From JBELMB01 sp042088665 (GTDB lineage Bacteria > Pseudomonadota > Alphaproteobacteria > Rhodobacterales > Rhodobacteraceae): a DNA stretch of 60,962 nt. A program made the translations under genes and the position numbers. Below the pieces are notes generated by a model that saw nothing but the letters and a program-made list of their open reading frames with translations, was not told the origin of the DNA and made no database searches. The stretch is from contig JBELMB010000009.1 in NCBI GenBank assembly GCA_042088665.1, forward strand, positions 1 to 60,962. The letters are read 5' to 3'. Positions 32,537 to 41,068 of this stretch are shown piece after piece (within the stretch, counting starts at the first letter, position 1; every line of letters begins with the position of its first letter).

Positions 32537-34894
32537 GTGATGGCGGACCAGGCACAGCGCTCTGCGCGCATGAACCCCTTGCTGTATTGGTTGGCCATTG
32601 CGCTGGTGCTGATCGGCATGGTCAACGCCATGCCGGGTATTCCCGGGCTCGATCAGGCGGTTCAGGATCTGACCGGCAATCCGAATGCGATCATTCGCAA
32701 GTTTCCCTTTGAGTATTATTACCCCTTTGCCTTTGCGCTCATGATGCTGATCGTGGCGTTGCGGCATTCGGTATGGCGCTCATGGCGCAGCAAGAACGCC
32801 GCATGGCGCGGGTTCGGGCTGGCCATGGATGTTGCGCTTGTCGTCATGGCGTTCACGATTTCCCTGACTTACCTGGCAGAGCTTGAGGCCGTCTGCATCA
32901 TCGATCAGATCACCGGCGACCGCGCGCGTCTGATGGCCGAAAGCCTCAGGATCGAGATTGAGAACGCCGCCCTTTTTGGCCTGCCGGAACCCACGACAGT
33001 GGACGACCCCCAGTGCCTGAACACCACCGGTGCCTGGCTCGTGTTGATTGTCGGTGTCGCGATCGTCGTGTTTCTGGCCTACAACGTAAAGGTCTGGGGC
33101 CTGCCGCTGGTGATGGTCGCCATCCTTGTGGCCGCCTACACCATCGGAACGGTTTTCATCTGGTACTTTTACGGGTCCGAGGACATCAGCAAATACCTCG
33201 TCACGAAAATCGGGGGCGAGCCGCGGATGTTGGCGGATGGCCAGTCGCGGGTGCATGATATCCTGGTCAACAATGCCTCCGGCCTGTTGGGGCGTTTCAT
33301 GGACATCATCCTGAACGAGATTTTCCCTTACCTGATCCTTGGCGCGCTGTTCGGCGCATCCGCCGGGGGCCGATCCCTGATCAAGGTGGCGTTCCGCTGG
33401 ACGCGCAATTTGCGCGGTGGTCCGGCGCATGCAGCGATCGTGTCGTCAGCCATGTTTGGCACCATCTCGGGCGGGCCGATCGTGAATGTGCTCTCGACCG
33501 GGGTCCTGACCATTCCGATGATGATCAAGCGCGGCTTTTCCAAGGTTTTTGCAGGTGGGATGGAGGCAGCGGCCTCCTCCGGGGGATCGATCATGCCACC
33601 GGTCATGGGTGTCGCGGCCTTCGTGCTCGCGGCTCTGACCGGGGTGCCCTACAACGAAGTCATCGTCGCTGCCGTGCTTCCGGCCCTTGCGTATTTCCTC
33701 TGCCTCTTCCTGTCGGTCGTGTTCCAGGCGCGCAAACAGCGGATCACCGCCATTGGCGCGTTGAACGAGGACATGTGGCTCGAACGACAGGACATCTACA
33801 ATCTGGTGATGATCTTCCTGCCGATCCTGATCATCCTCGTGCTCCTGCTGACCAGCAAGGAAAACGTCGGATGTGGCCCGATGGGGTGGGTTCTGGGCGT
33901 CGAGCGCGTCATGCTCGACGGTGGCGGGTGCCGGGTCTCAGATCTGCCATGGGGGCTGCAGCTGATCCAGAACGCAGCCGGAGACGCGGGCAGCGCGGGC
34001 TGGTGGGCCGTGATCATCCTGTGCCTGGCCTTGTTTCTGGACCCTGAGATGCGGGCACAGCCGCGCAAACTGCTGGATTCGTTTGCCGAGGCCGGGATCC
34101 TCATCTCGACGCTCTACCTGATGTTCCTTGCGGTCTCGATCATCGACTTCTGTCTGAAGTTCACCGGCATGCCCTTCTTCATCTCGCTGGACGTCCTGCA
34201 GTGGTTGCAGAGCATGCAATTGGGCTCTGGCGGGTCGGTTCTGTTCCAGTTCATGGCGCTGTTCGTGACCATGCTTTTGGCCGTGCTGCTGGGCATGGGC
34301 ATGCCCGCCGTCCCGGCCTACATCAACGTGGCCTTGTTGATGGGTCCTGTTCTGGCCGGGCTTGGGGTGTCGATCTTTACGGCCAACATGTTCATCTTTT
34401 ACTTCGCCGTCGCTTCGGCGATCACGCCGCCGGTGGCATTGGCCGCTTTTGCAGCGGCCTCCATCACCAAGGCCGAGCCGATGGCCACGGGCTTTTCAGC
34501 CGTAAAGGTGGGGATCGTTATGTTCGTGATCCCCTTCGTCTTTGCGCTCTATCCGGAGATCCTGTTGATCGAAGCGGCTGTGATCGACCCGGCCACCAGC
34601 TCAGGCAGCACGGTCGAATATCTGCCGGGCTATGATGGCACCGTAGATTGGCCCGCCCTTGCCTGGTTGCTGGTGCGGATGCTTCTGGGGCTTTACCTGC
34701 TGGCGAGCGCATTGGCGCGGTTCGATCAAAGCCAGCTTCGGCTGTGGGACTGTGCGTTCCGACTGGGGCTGGCGGTCGCTGTGTTGCTGTCGAACCCGCT
34801 GATTTACGGCACGGCTACGGTTGTTGCGATCGCATGGCTGATCTTCCACAACCTGTCTCAAAGAGGCGCAAACCGCACTGCGGTGGATACGTAG
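32537..34894 (+). CDS. TRAP transporter fused permease (4TM/12TM)
   Basis: A 785-residue membrane protein with the DctQ-like small subunit fused in front of a DctM-like large subunit. The N-terminal part has four helices (LLYWLAIALVLIGMVNAMP..., VALVVMAFTISLTYL, LVLIVGVAIVVFLAY, LVMVAILVAAYTIGTVFIW). The DctM part starts near residue 250 with FPYLILGALFGASAGGRSLIK and includes ISGGPIVNVLSTGVLTIPMM, SSGGSIMPPVMGVAAFVLA, LLGMGMPAVPAYINVALLMGP and ITPPVALAAFAAASI. Fused permeases pair with TAXI binding proteins, as here. A GC stem-loop then a T run follow the stop. Confidence 0.92.
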   Translation: MMADQAQRSARMNPLLYWLAIALVLIGMVNAMPGIPGLDQAVQDLTGNPNAIIRKFPFEYYYPFAFALMMLIVALRHSVWRSWRSKNAAWRGFGLAMDVALVVMAFTISLTYLAELEAVCIIDQITGDRARLMAESLRIEIENAALFGLPEPTTVDDPQCLNTTGAWLVLIVGVAIVVFLAYNVKVWGLPLVMVAILVAAYTIGTVFIWYFYGSEDISKYLVTKIGGEPRMLADGQSRVHDILVNNASGLLGRFMDIILNEIFPYLILGALFGASAGGRSLIKVAFRWTRNLRGGPAHAAIVSSAMFGTISGGPIVNVLSTGVLTIPMMIKRGFSKVFAGGMEAAASSGGSIMPPVMGVAAFVLAALTGVPYNEVIVAAVLPALAYFLCLFLSVVFQARKQRITAIGALNEDMWLERQDIYNLVMIFLPILIILVLLLTSKENVGCGPMGWVLGVERVMLDGGGCRVSDLPWGLQLIQNAAGDAGSAGWWAVIILCLALFLDPEMRAQPRKLLDSFAEAGILISTLYLMFLAVSIIDFCLKFTGMPFFISLDVLQWLQSMQLGSGGSVLFQFMALFVTMLLAVLLGMGMPAVPAYINVALLMGPVLAGLGVSIFTANMFIFYFAVASAITPPVALAAFAAASITKAEPMATGFSAVKVGIVMFVIPFVFALYPEILLIEAAVIDPATSSGSTVEYLPGYDGTVDWPALAWLLVRMLLGLYLLASALARFDQSQLRLWDCAFRLGLAVAVLLSNPLIYGTATVVAIAWLIFHNLSQRGANRTAVDT

Positions 34895-34906
34895 AACGGC
34901 GGTCCT

Positions 34907-34931
34907 AGGGGGCCGCGCCCCGGGCCTTTTT
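34907..34931 (+). terminator. Candidate rho-independent terminator after the TAXI-TRAP genes
   Basis: Starting 13 bases after the stop codon, GGGGC-CGC-GCCCC folds as a 5-bp stem, followed by GGGCC and TTTTT. The following segment can also fold as GGCCT-TTTTC-AGGCC. Position and T run support termination of the MBL-TAXI-permease transcript. Confidence 0.55.
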
Positions 34932-34936
34932 CAGGC

Positions 34937-34956
34937 CGCCCCTTCATGAAGGGGCG
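34937..34956. other. 20-bp perfect palindrome
   Basis: CGCCCCTTCATGAAGGGGCG, perfectly self-complementary over 20 bases and just beyond the terminator candidate. It has no T run on either side. It may be part of a bidirectional end between the TAXI-TRAP and oxidoreductase genes; its function is unclear. Confidence 0.5.
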
Positions 34957-35153
34957 CGCCGGTCTTGCGGGACCGTACCCGGGAACGGGGTGTTGGTACG
35001 GGGTGACGTTTCGGGCGGCAAACCGGGTGTTTTACAGCATCGCGCAGGTGCGGTGTGTTGCACGACACCCCCCTTCGCCGGTCTGTCAATCCGCTTGCCG
35101 CCGCCTGCGGGCAACTGGTTGCGCGGCTGCGCCAAAGAGGCGCGCAGCCCCGG

Positions 35154-36173
35154 TCAGATCTCTGCCGTTTCAACGGTCCGGTGCTCTTTGGCCGACAGAT
35201 AGGCCGCCTCGACAAGACCCAAGGTCTGAAGATTGTCATGCCCGCTGGTTTCGGGGGCGCGCCCGTCCCGCAGACAATTCACGCAATGCTGCTGGATGAT
35301 CCGGACGCTTTCCTGAATATTGTGCCAAGGTCGGGAGGCCCAAGGCAGCACCGGCGGCGACAGATCGCGGGTGACAGACGTTCCATTGGCTTGCACTGTC
35401 AGTTTGTAGCCCGCGTCGAGACGAATTGTGCCGCGGTCGCCGTCTATCTCGATCACGCTTTCAGGGAAGGTTTCCGGCTGTCTCCGCGTGGCATATGAGC
35501 AGTCGACCAAGCTGGTTACGCCGCCCGCATGATCGAGCAGCATGGTGGCGACGTCTTCGCCCTTGATGGCCGGGTTGATGCGTCGCGTTGTGGCTGACAC
35601 CCGCGCCACATCGCCAAACAGCGCGCGCGCGATGTCGAGAATATGGATCCCGAGGTCTTCGATGATGAACCGCTCGCCCTCTGCCAGATAGGGCTGGCCG
35701 GAAAAGACGTCATAGCCGGAGCGAAAGCTGACGCGCCCAAAGAAGGGTGTGCCGATCGTGCCGCTGCGTAGGTCGTCAATCACGGTGCGCACCGCGGATT
35801 GCCAGCGAAAGTTCTCATGCACCATCAAGGTCTTGCCGGAGGCGTCGACGGCGCTGACCATCGCCCGGGCGTCCTCCATCGTTTCGGCAAAGGGCTTTTG
35901 ACAGATCACATGCACTGCGTGGCGTGCCGCCATTTCCACGAGCGCCCTGTGGGAGCCAACGGTGGTCGCGATGTCGACGATATCGAAGCCGCCCGCGTCA
36001 AACATCTGGCTTGCGTCGGTGTATTGGCGCGTGATGCCGAACGCCGCGCCGGTTGTGGCCAGCTTGTCAGGGTCGGTGTCGCACAAGGCGACCACGTCGA
36101 CCCCGTCGATGTCACGCCATGCGTGCAATTGGTTTTGCGCAAAGAACCCGCATCCAATGAGTGCAATCTTCAT
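35154..36173 (-). CDS. Gfo/Idh/MocA-family oxidoreductase
   Basis: A 339-residue NAD(P)-dependent sugar/sugar-acid dehydrogenase. The Rossmann fold starts MKIALIGCGFFAQNQLHAW, followed by DIVDIATTVGSHRALVEMAA. The family 'E-K-P' catalytic Lys lies in HVICQKPFAETMEDA, with Gln in place of Glu, and EDLGIHILDIARALFG is the usual D-x-G-x-H-x-x-D catalytic block. The family includes D-apiose dehydrogenase, inositol and glucose-fructose oxidoreductases. It is divergent from the GntR-RLP-kinase-oxidoisomerase operon, so it may provide D-apionate upstream of that pathway, but the identity of the sugar is inference. Confidence 0.85.
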   Translation of the reverse strand: MKIALIGCGFFAQNQLHAWRDIDGVDVVALCDTDPDKLATTGAAFGITRQYTDASQMFDAGGFDIVDIATTVGSHRALVEMAARHAVHVICQKPFAETMEDARAMVSAVDASGKTLMVHENFRWQSAVRTVIDDLRSGTIGTPFFGRVSFRSGYDVFSGQPYLAEGERFIIEDLGIHILDIARALFGDVARVSATTRRINPAIKGEDVATMLLDHAGGVTSLVDCSYATRRQPETFPESVIEIDGDRGTIRLDAGYKLTVQANGTSVTRDLSPPVLPWASRPWHNIQESVRIIQQHCVNCLRDGRAPETSGHDNLQTLGLVEAAYLSAKEHRTVETAEI

Positions 36174-36197
36174 GTTTCAACCCCCTGCATTGGATCC

Positions 36198-36222
36198 GGC
36201 TTGTCATCTTGTCATACCAGTG
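36198..36222. promoter_or_regulatory. Direct repeat in the Gfo/GntR divergent promoter
   Basis: CTTGTCAT occurs twice in tandem with no gap, and on the other strand the region reads TGGTATGACAAGATGACAAG. TGGTATGACA resembles one side of the TGGTATACCA-type site bound by several FCD GntR regulators, so this is a candidate operator. Weak evidence. Confidence 0.35.
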
Positions 36223-36259
36223 CGCGGTCGGTAGGGTCAAAGCAAGGGGCAGAGGGCGC

Positions 36260-36994
36260 ATGGCAGTGAGCAAACCACATCCAAACGACACTGCCGATGT
36301 GCCGATCACTCGGCAAAAACTGTCTGATCAGGTCTATGAGCGGCTGTGGTCCATGATCGTGTCTGGCGAATTGGCCCCCGGGGATCCGTTCCCGTCAGAG
36401 CGGTTCTTGATGGACAAGTTCGGCGTTGGACGCCCGGCCGTGCGCGAAGCGATGCAAACCCTGTCCACCAAGGGCGTCATCACGATTTCGCAAGGCGAAC
36501 GCAGTCGCGTCAACGCGCTGAACGCCGCGATAGCCGTTGATCAAGTGGATGAGATTGCAAAGCTTTTGCTCTCGGCTGAACCGTCCAATCTGGCGCATCT
36601 CAAACAGGTTCGAAAAATTCTCGAAACCGGCACGGTGCAATTGGCGGCCCAGCATTGCACCCCTGACGACGCACACCGCCTGCGCAGGCTGATAGAGGCG
36701 CAAAGGCAGGACCTCGAAAATCCCGACGAGTTCATCAAGGCCGATATCGCCTTTCACGTCGCCGTCGCGGAGATGTCCCAAAACCCGCTGTTGCACGTCG
36801 TGATGCGGGCCATGCTCAGCTGGCTGTTGGAGTATTACACGCCCTTGCTGCATTGGTCTGGCCGCGAAGGCACCACGCTCTTGGAACATGCCAAGCTGGT
36901 CGACCATCTCGAAGCCCGGGATGCAGAGGGCGCCGTTCACCTGATCCGGGATCATCTGGACCGCTCGGATCCCCTTTTTGCTGCCAAAGCCTGA
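36260..36994 (+). CDS. GntR-family regulator, FCD type
   Basis: A 244-residue regulator. The start at 36260 follows GGGGCAGAGGG; longer in-frame starts have no site. The HTH spans about residues 16-80 (KLSDQVYERLWSMIVSGELAPG, FLMDKFGVGRPAVREAMQTL). The FCD domain has DIAFHVAVAEMSQNPLLH, with the His metal ligand, and terminal HLIRDHLDRSD. The arrangement with sugar-acid genes matches NanR/UxuR/LldR-like regulators. Its TGA overlaps the next ATG (TGATG), an unusual case of a regulator translationally coupled to the pathway's RuBisCO-like enzyme. Confidence 0.9.
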   Translation: MAVSKPHPNDTADVPITRQKLSDQVYERLWSMIVSGELAPGDPFPSERFLMDKFGVGRPAVREAMQTLSTKGVITISQGERSRVNALNAAIAVDQVDEIAKLLLSAEPSNLAHLKQVRKILETGTVQLAAQHCTPDDAHRLRRLIEAQRQDLENPDEFIKADIAFHVAVAEMSQNPLLHVVMRAMLSWLLEYYTPLLHWSGREGTTLLEHAKLVDHLEARDAEGAVHLIRDHLDRSDPLFAAKA

Positions 36995-38283
36995 TGAGAC
37001 CGCCAGACACGATGACCCCCGACAAGACCGACCCCACACGCATCGAGGCCGACTATCTGATCGAAACTGCCATCGACCCCTTGCACGCTGCAGAGATCAT
37101 GGCGGGCGAGCAATCGTCAGGCACGTTTCGGCCAGTTCCGGGCGAGACACCAGAGTTGAAGGCCCGCGCCGCCGCGCGCGTCGACCGGCTGGAGGTTCTT
37201 GAGCCGGTCACGGCACCGTCGCTCGGGGGCGCCACCGCGCCGCCAAACGACGCACAGATATGGCACCGTGCGCATGCGACCCTGTCATGGCCGCTTGATA
37301 ACATCGGGCCGTCCCTGCCGAACCTGATCACGACGATTGCCGGCAACCTGTTTGAACTTCGGCCGTTTTCGGGCGTGCGGCTTTTGGATGTGCGATTGCC
37401 GACCGCTTTTGCCGCCCGTTATGGCGGGCCAAAGTTCGGAATGGCTGGCACGCGCGAGCTGAGCGGCGTCCATGGACGCCCTCTGATCGGCACGATCATA
37501 AAGCCAAGCGTCGGGCTCTCTGCCGAAGACACCGGCGCGCTGGTGGCGCAGCTTTGCGATGGGGGCATCGACTTCATCAAGGATGACGAGTTGCAGGCAG
37601 ATGGCCCGGCCTGTCCGTTTGAGGATCGGGTCAGGGCCGTCATGCAGGCCGTTCATGCCGCCGCTGACAAGAGCGGGCGCAAGGCCATGGTCGCGTTCAA
37701 TCTGACGGGTGAAATCGATGACATGCGCAGGCGGCATGATTTCGTGCGAGACCATGGCGGGACCTGCGTCATGGCCAGCCTGACGGCTGTTGGCATGTCC
37801 GGGATGATCGCGCTGGGCCGCCATACAGACTTGCCGATACACGCGCACCGTGCGGGCTGGGGGGCTTTGACACGCGCGCCGCTGCTTGGGTGGTCCTATG
37901 CGGCGTGGTCAAAGCTGTGGCGACTGGCCGGAGCGGATCACATGCATGTCAACGGATTGGACAACAAGTTCTCTGAGAACAACGCAAGCGTTGTGGCCTC
38001 GGCAAAGTCGTTGAATGATCCGCTGTTTGAAAGCGCGCCGATGCGGTCTTTGCCGGTGTTTTCCTCTGGCCAGACGGTCAGACAAGCTGCGGCGACGCTG
38101 GATGCTGCCGGGTCTGCTGACCTGCTTGTGACCGCTGGCGGCGGGATCGTCGCACATCCGCAGGGGGTGGCCGCCGGGGTCATGGCGATGCGACAGGCCT
38201 ATGACGCCGCGATGCAGGGGCGCGATGTCGAAGCGCACGCCAAAGACAACCCGGCGCTGGCCGCCGCCCTTAGCGCATATTGA
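36994..38283 (+). CDS. RuBisCO-like protein, 3-oxo-isoapionate-4-phosphate decarboxylase/transcarboxylase type
   Basis: A 429-residue form IV RuBisCO-like protein. Active-site elements are retained: Lys170 in GTIIKPSVG, the carbamylation and metal block at 191-199 (GIDFIKDDE, Lys196/Asp198/Glu199), His in IHAHRAGWGAL, HVNGLDNKFSE, FSSGQTV, and the phosphate-binding AGGGIVAHPQG. Genes of this type beside a DUF1537 kinase and an ApnO-like oxidoisomerase encode OiaX or OiaT, which act on 3-oxo-isoapionate 4-phosphate. Keeping the carbamylated Lys argues for decarboxylation or transcarboxylation chemistry, not enolisation only. The start at 36994 overlaps the GntR stop; a second ATG at 37012 is also possible. 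Confidence 0.85.
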   Translation: MRPPDTMTPDKTDPTRIEADYLIETAIDPLHAAEIMAGEQSSGTFRPVPGETPELKARAAARVDRLEVLEPVTAPSLGGATAPPNDAQIWHRAHATLSWPLDNIGPSLPNLITTIAGNLFELRPFSGVRLLDVRLPTAFAARYGGPKFGMAGTRELSGVHGRPLIGTIIKPSVGLSAEDTGALVAQLCDGGIDFIKDDELQADGPACPFEDRVRAVMQAVHAAADKSGRKAMVAFNLTGEIDDMRRRHDFVRDHGGTCVMASLTAVGMSGMIALGRHTDLPIHAHRAGWGALTRAPLLGWSYAAWSKLWRLAGADHMHVNGLDNKFSENNASVVASAKSLNDPLFESAPMRSLPVFSSGQTVRQAAATLDAAGSADLLVTAGGGIVAHPQGVAAGVMAMRQAYDAAMQGRDVEAHAKDNPALAAALSAY

Positions 38284-38294
38284 GGGCAGATCAA

Positions 38295-39638
38295 ATGGCA
38301 CCGCTTGTGACCTTTTACGGCGACGATTTCACCGGATCCACGGCCGTGATGGAGGTGCTGAGTTTCGCAGGCGTTCCGACCATGCTGTTTCTGGACCCGC
38401 CCCAGGCCGACATCCTGACGCACTACCCAGAGCTGCAAGCCATCGGCGTTGCAGGCATTGCGCGCTCCAAAGACCCGGTCTGGATGAAAAGCAATCTGCC
38501 TGCCGTTTTCAAGGCGCTCAAGCAATTGGATGCGCCGGTGTCGCACTACAAGGTCTGTTCCACCTTCGATTCCGCGCCGGACGTCGGGTCGATCGGGGTG
38601 GCGACCGAACTGGGCGCCGAGGTGTTTGATGCGGGTTGGATCCCGCTTGTGGTGGGCGCCCCCGCCATCCAGAGGTTTCAGGCCTTTGGCACGCTTTTTG
38701 CCGGTGCTGGCTCCCATGTTCACCGGTTGGACCGACACCCGGTCATGTCCCGGCACCCGATCACCCCAATGGGCGAGGCTGATCTGGGGAGACATCTGGC
38801 AGCGCAGACCGATCTCAGGATCGCCACGGTCGATCTGGCGGCGATGAAGGCGGGGCAGGGGGATCAGACGATCCGACGCTGTCTGTCCGACGGCGCAAGG
38901 ATTCTGGCGATTGACGTTGTGGATGACGAGACACTGGCCGAGGCGGGACGGCTGATCTGGCCCAAAGACGCGGCCCGCGTCTTTGCCGTTGGGTCGCAAG
39001 GTGTGGAATATGCGCTTGTGGCACATTGGCGCGCAACGGGCGTCCTTGCCGAAACACATGCAGCGCCGAGCCTCAGCCGGGTGGACCAGATGTTTGCTGT
39101 TTCAGGCTCTTGCGCGCCGACGACCGCAGATCAGATTGCCGTGGCCGAAGCAAAGGGCTTCCGGATCCTCGAAATCGACGCCGCAACGGCGACGGATTCA
39201 CGGCGCTTGAAAGCCGAACTCGCCCGGGTGCGCGACCAAAGCCTTGGGTTGCTTGCGCAGGGGCATGATGTGTTGGCAACGACAGCGCGTGGCCCCGACG
39301 ACCCCGCAGTGGCGCGCATGGCCGAGGCCATCGCCGCTGCGGGTGCCACCGCGGGCGAGGTGAACGAACGGCTTGGCGCGGAGTTGGGGCAACTCGTTTC
39401 CGACATCCGGCAGCAAACGCGCATGCCGCGGATTGCCATCGGTGGCGGCGACACCTCTGGCCACGCGCTGACCGTGCTTGGTGCCGAAGCGCTCTCGGCG
39501 GTGGCGCCGCTTGCGCCGGGCGCGCCGGTTTGCCGTGTGCACGCCCGCTCCGAGCCCGCCATCGATGGTCTCGAAGTGACGCTGAAGGGCGGCCAAATGG
39601 GAGAGCCGTCGTTCTTTGTTCAGGCCAAGGGCGGCTGA
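38295..39638 (+). CDS. oiaK: Four-carbon acid sugar kinase family (DUF1537), OiaK-like
   Basis: A 447-residue kinase with the two DUF1537 halves. The N-terminal substrate domain has FYGDDFTGSTAVMEVL (GDDFTGS signature) and YKVCSTFDSAPDVGSIG. The C-terminal nucleotide-binding domain has MFAVSGSCAPTTADQI and IAIGGGDTSGHAL. Family members are ATP-dependent kinases of D-threonate, D-erythronate or 3-oxo-isoapionate. Immediate neighbours (RuBisCO-like protein upstream, oxidoisomerase downstream) match 3-oxo-isoapionate kinase. GAGGG is about 9 bases before the chosen start. Specificity comes from context and is not proven. Confidence 0.85.
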   Translation: MAPLVTFYGDDFTGSTAVMEVLSFAGVPTMLFLDPPQADILTHYPELQAIGVAGIARSKDPVWMKSNLPAVFKALKQLDAPVSHYKVCSTFDSAPDVGSIGVATELGAEVFDAGWIPLVVGAPAIQRFQAFGTLFAGAGSHVHRLDRHPVMSRHPITPMGEADLGRHLAAQTDLRIATVDLAAMKAGQGDQTIRRCLSDGARILAIDVVDDETLAEAGRLIWPKDAARVFAVGSQGVEYALVAHWRATGVLAETHAAPSLSRVDQMFAVSGSCAPTTADQIAVAEAKGFRILEIDAATATDSRRLKAELARVRDQSLGLLAQGHDVLATTARGPDDPAVARMAEAIAAAGATAGEVNERLGAELGQLVSDIRQQTRMPRIAIGGGDTSGHALTVLGAEALSAVAPLAPGAPVCRVHARSEPAIDGLEVTLKGGQMGEPSFFVQAKGG

Positions 39639-39702
39639 CAGAGATGAAGACAAGAAACGGGACCGCGACATTGCTGGCCCCCAAAAGCATAGGAGAAATG
39701 TC

Positions 39703-40539
39703 ATGACCAAAGTTGCATTGTTGGGCGCGGGCGGAAAGATGGGCGTGCGCCTTGCGACGAACCTGATGGAGTCCGACCATGACGTGCTGCACGTTGAAAT
39801 CGATCCGGCAGGTCAAAAACGTCTGAAGGACGAGACCGGGCTGGAGTGCGTGGGACTGGGGCAGGCGCTCAGCACGTCGGACGCGGTGATCATGGCCGTG
39901 CCGGATCGTTTGATCGGCAAGGTGTTGTCTGGTTTCGTGGACGATCTGAAGCCGGGCACAGCGGTGATCATGCTCGACGCCGCCGCCCCCCATGCGGAAA
40001 CCTTGCCGGAGCGTGACGACATCACCTATTTTGTCGCCCATCCCTGTCATCCGCCGCTGTTCAATGACGAGACCAGCCCGGAAGCGATAAAAGACTACTT
40101 TGGTGGCATCGCGGCCAAACAACACATCATTTGCGCGCTCGCTCAGGGCCCCGAAGATCACTATGCCATGTGCGAACAAATTGCGCGGGACTTTTATCGC
40201 CCCGTGATGCGGTCGCACCGTTGCACGGTCGAACAAATGGCGATCCTTGAGCCGGCCCTGTCCGAGTCCGTTGGCGCCACCTTTGCCAAAGTTCTGAAAG
40301 ACGCGACGGATGAGGCTGCGCGCCGGGGCGTGCCCTATCAGGCGGCAGAAGATTTCCTGCTTGGTCATCTGAACATTCTTTTGGCGGTTGCATTTGGTAT
40401 TCAGCCCGGCGGAAAGCTTTCGGATGGGTGTATGCTGGCGATCTCCGAAGCCGAACCCGTGATCTTTCGAGACGGTTGGCTGGATCAGGTGTTTGCACCG
40501 GAGGCGGTGAAAGCCTCGGTTCAGTCGATCTGCAAATAG
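39703..40539 (+). CDS. apnO: D-apionate oxidoisomerase-like (ApnO)
   Basis: A 278-residue protein with an N-terminal dinucleotide-binding GAGGKMG and a C-terminal helical domain of the phosphogluconate/ketol-acid dehydrogenase type. A distinctive FVAHPCHPPLFNDET block follows the Rossmann domain; I associate this block with ApnO, which uses NAD+ to oxidise and isomerise D-apionate to 3-oxo-isoapionate. The start has AGGAG upstream. With OiaK-like kinase and the RuBisCO-like protein it completes a three-enzyme path from D-apionate to a phosphorylated C4/C3 product. No apionolactonase is visible. Confidence 0.78.
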   Translation: MTKVALLGAGGKMGVRLATNLMESDHDVLHVEIDPAGQKRLKDETGLECVGLGQALSTSDAVIMAVPDRLIGKVLSGFVDDLKPGTAVIMLDAAAPHAETLPERDDITYFVAHPCHPPLFNDETSPEAIKDYFGGIAAKQHIICALAQGPEDHYAMCEQIARDFYRPVMRSHRCTVEQMAILEPALSESVGATFAKVLKDATDEAARRGVPYQAAEDFLLGHLNILLAVAFGIQPGGKLSDGCMLAISEAEPVIFRDGWLDQVFAPEAVKASVQSICK

Positions 40540-41068
40540 TCGGGCAAGACGGGCGGGCGTTCACAATTTGAGAGCCTCGTCCGTCCTTCACACCTGTGGC
40601 GCGAGGTCGTTCGTTTTTCCTGTCCTGCGCTGCTGTTTCAACGCTTGGCGACACCGACGATCTGCGTGTTTTGACGGCGTAGCATGGCCTTGCAGGGGCT
40701 CCGTGTCGCGGTTGTCTGCGCCGGACACCTCAAGGCAGAGGCCCAAGCCAGCCTGTCAAAGGTCTTCCCTGCTCTGCACCGTCGCAGCGACCAACTCAGC
40801 CCCAGCCACCTGCGTGGTGAGGGCAACGCACGTCTGGGAGGTCCAATTCAGGGAGGTACAGAAAACTGTTGAGCCTCTCGTGATATCAATATCTTGGCCA
40901 CCAAGAGGCCGAGGCAATCGCAGCGCACTCCGGATACCTGTGGCCATTTGCCGTGTTTGTGGCATCTGCGCGACCGCTCTTGGGTATTTGGTCGCGTGGG
41001 TTTGGCAAGACTCCCGAAAAATGAAATAGTCAAACTCATTGATTGAAAGCCAAAACCGGAGCGTTCAC
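40540..41068. other. 529-base intergenic stretch
   Basis: No gene is supported. Several frames stay open, but the two best (plus 40684-40872, minus 40756-40965) lack ribosome binding sites and recognisable motifs. The plus frame opens LQGLRVAVVCAG, faintly recalling the start of CoA-transferase family III, but does not continue as one. The promoter of the amidase must be near 41000. Confidence 0.4.

Noticed and set aside
40684..40872. Possible start of a CoA-transferase family III gene
   Set aside because: Only the first dozen residues look similar; the frame ends after 62 codons without family motifs.
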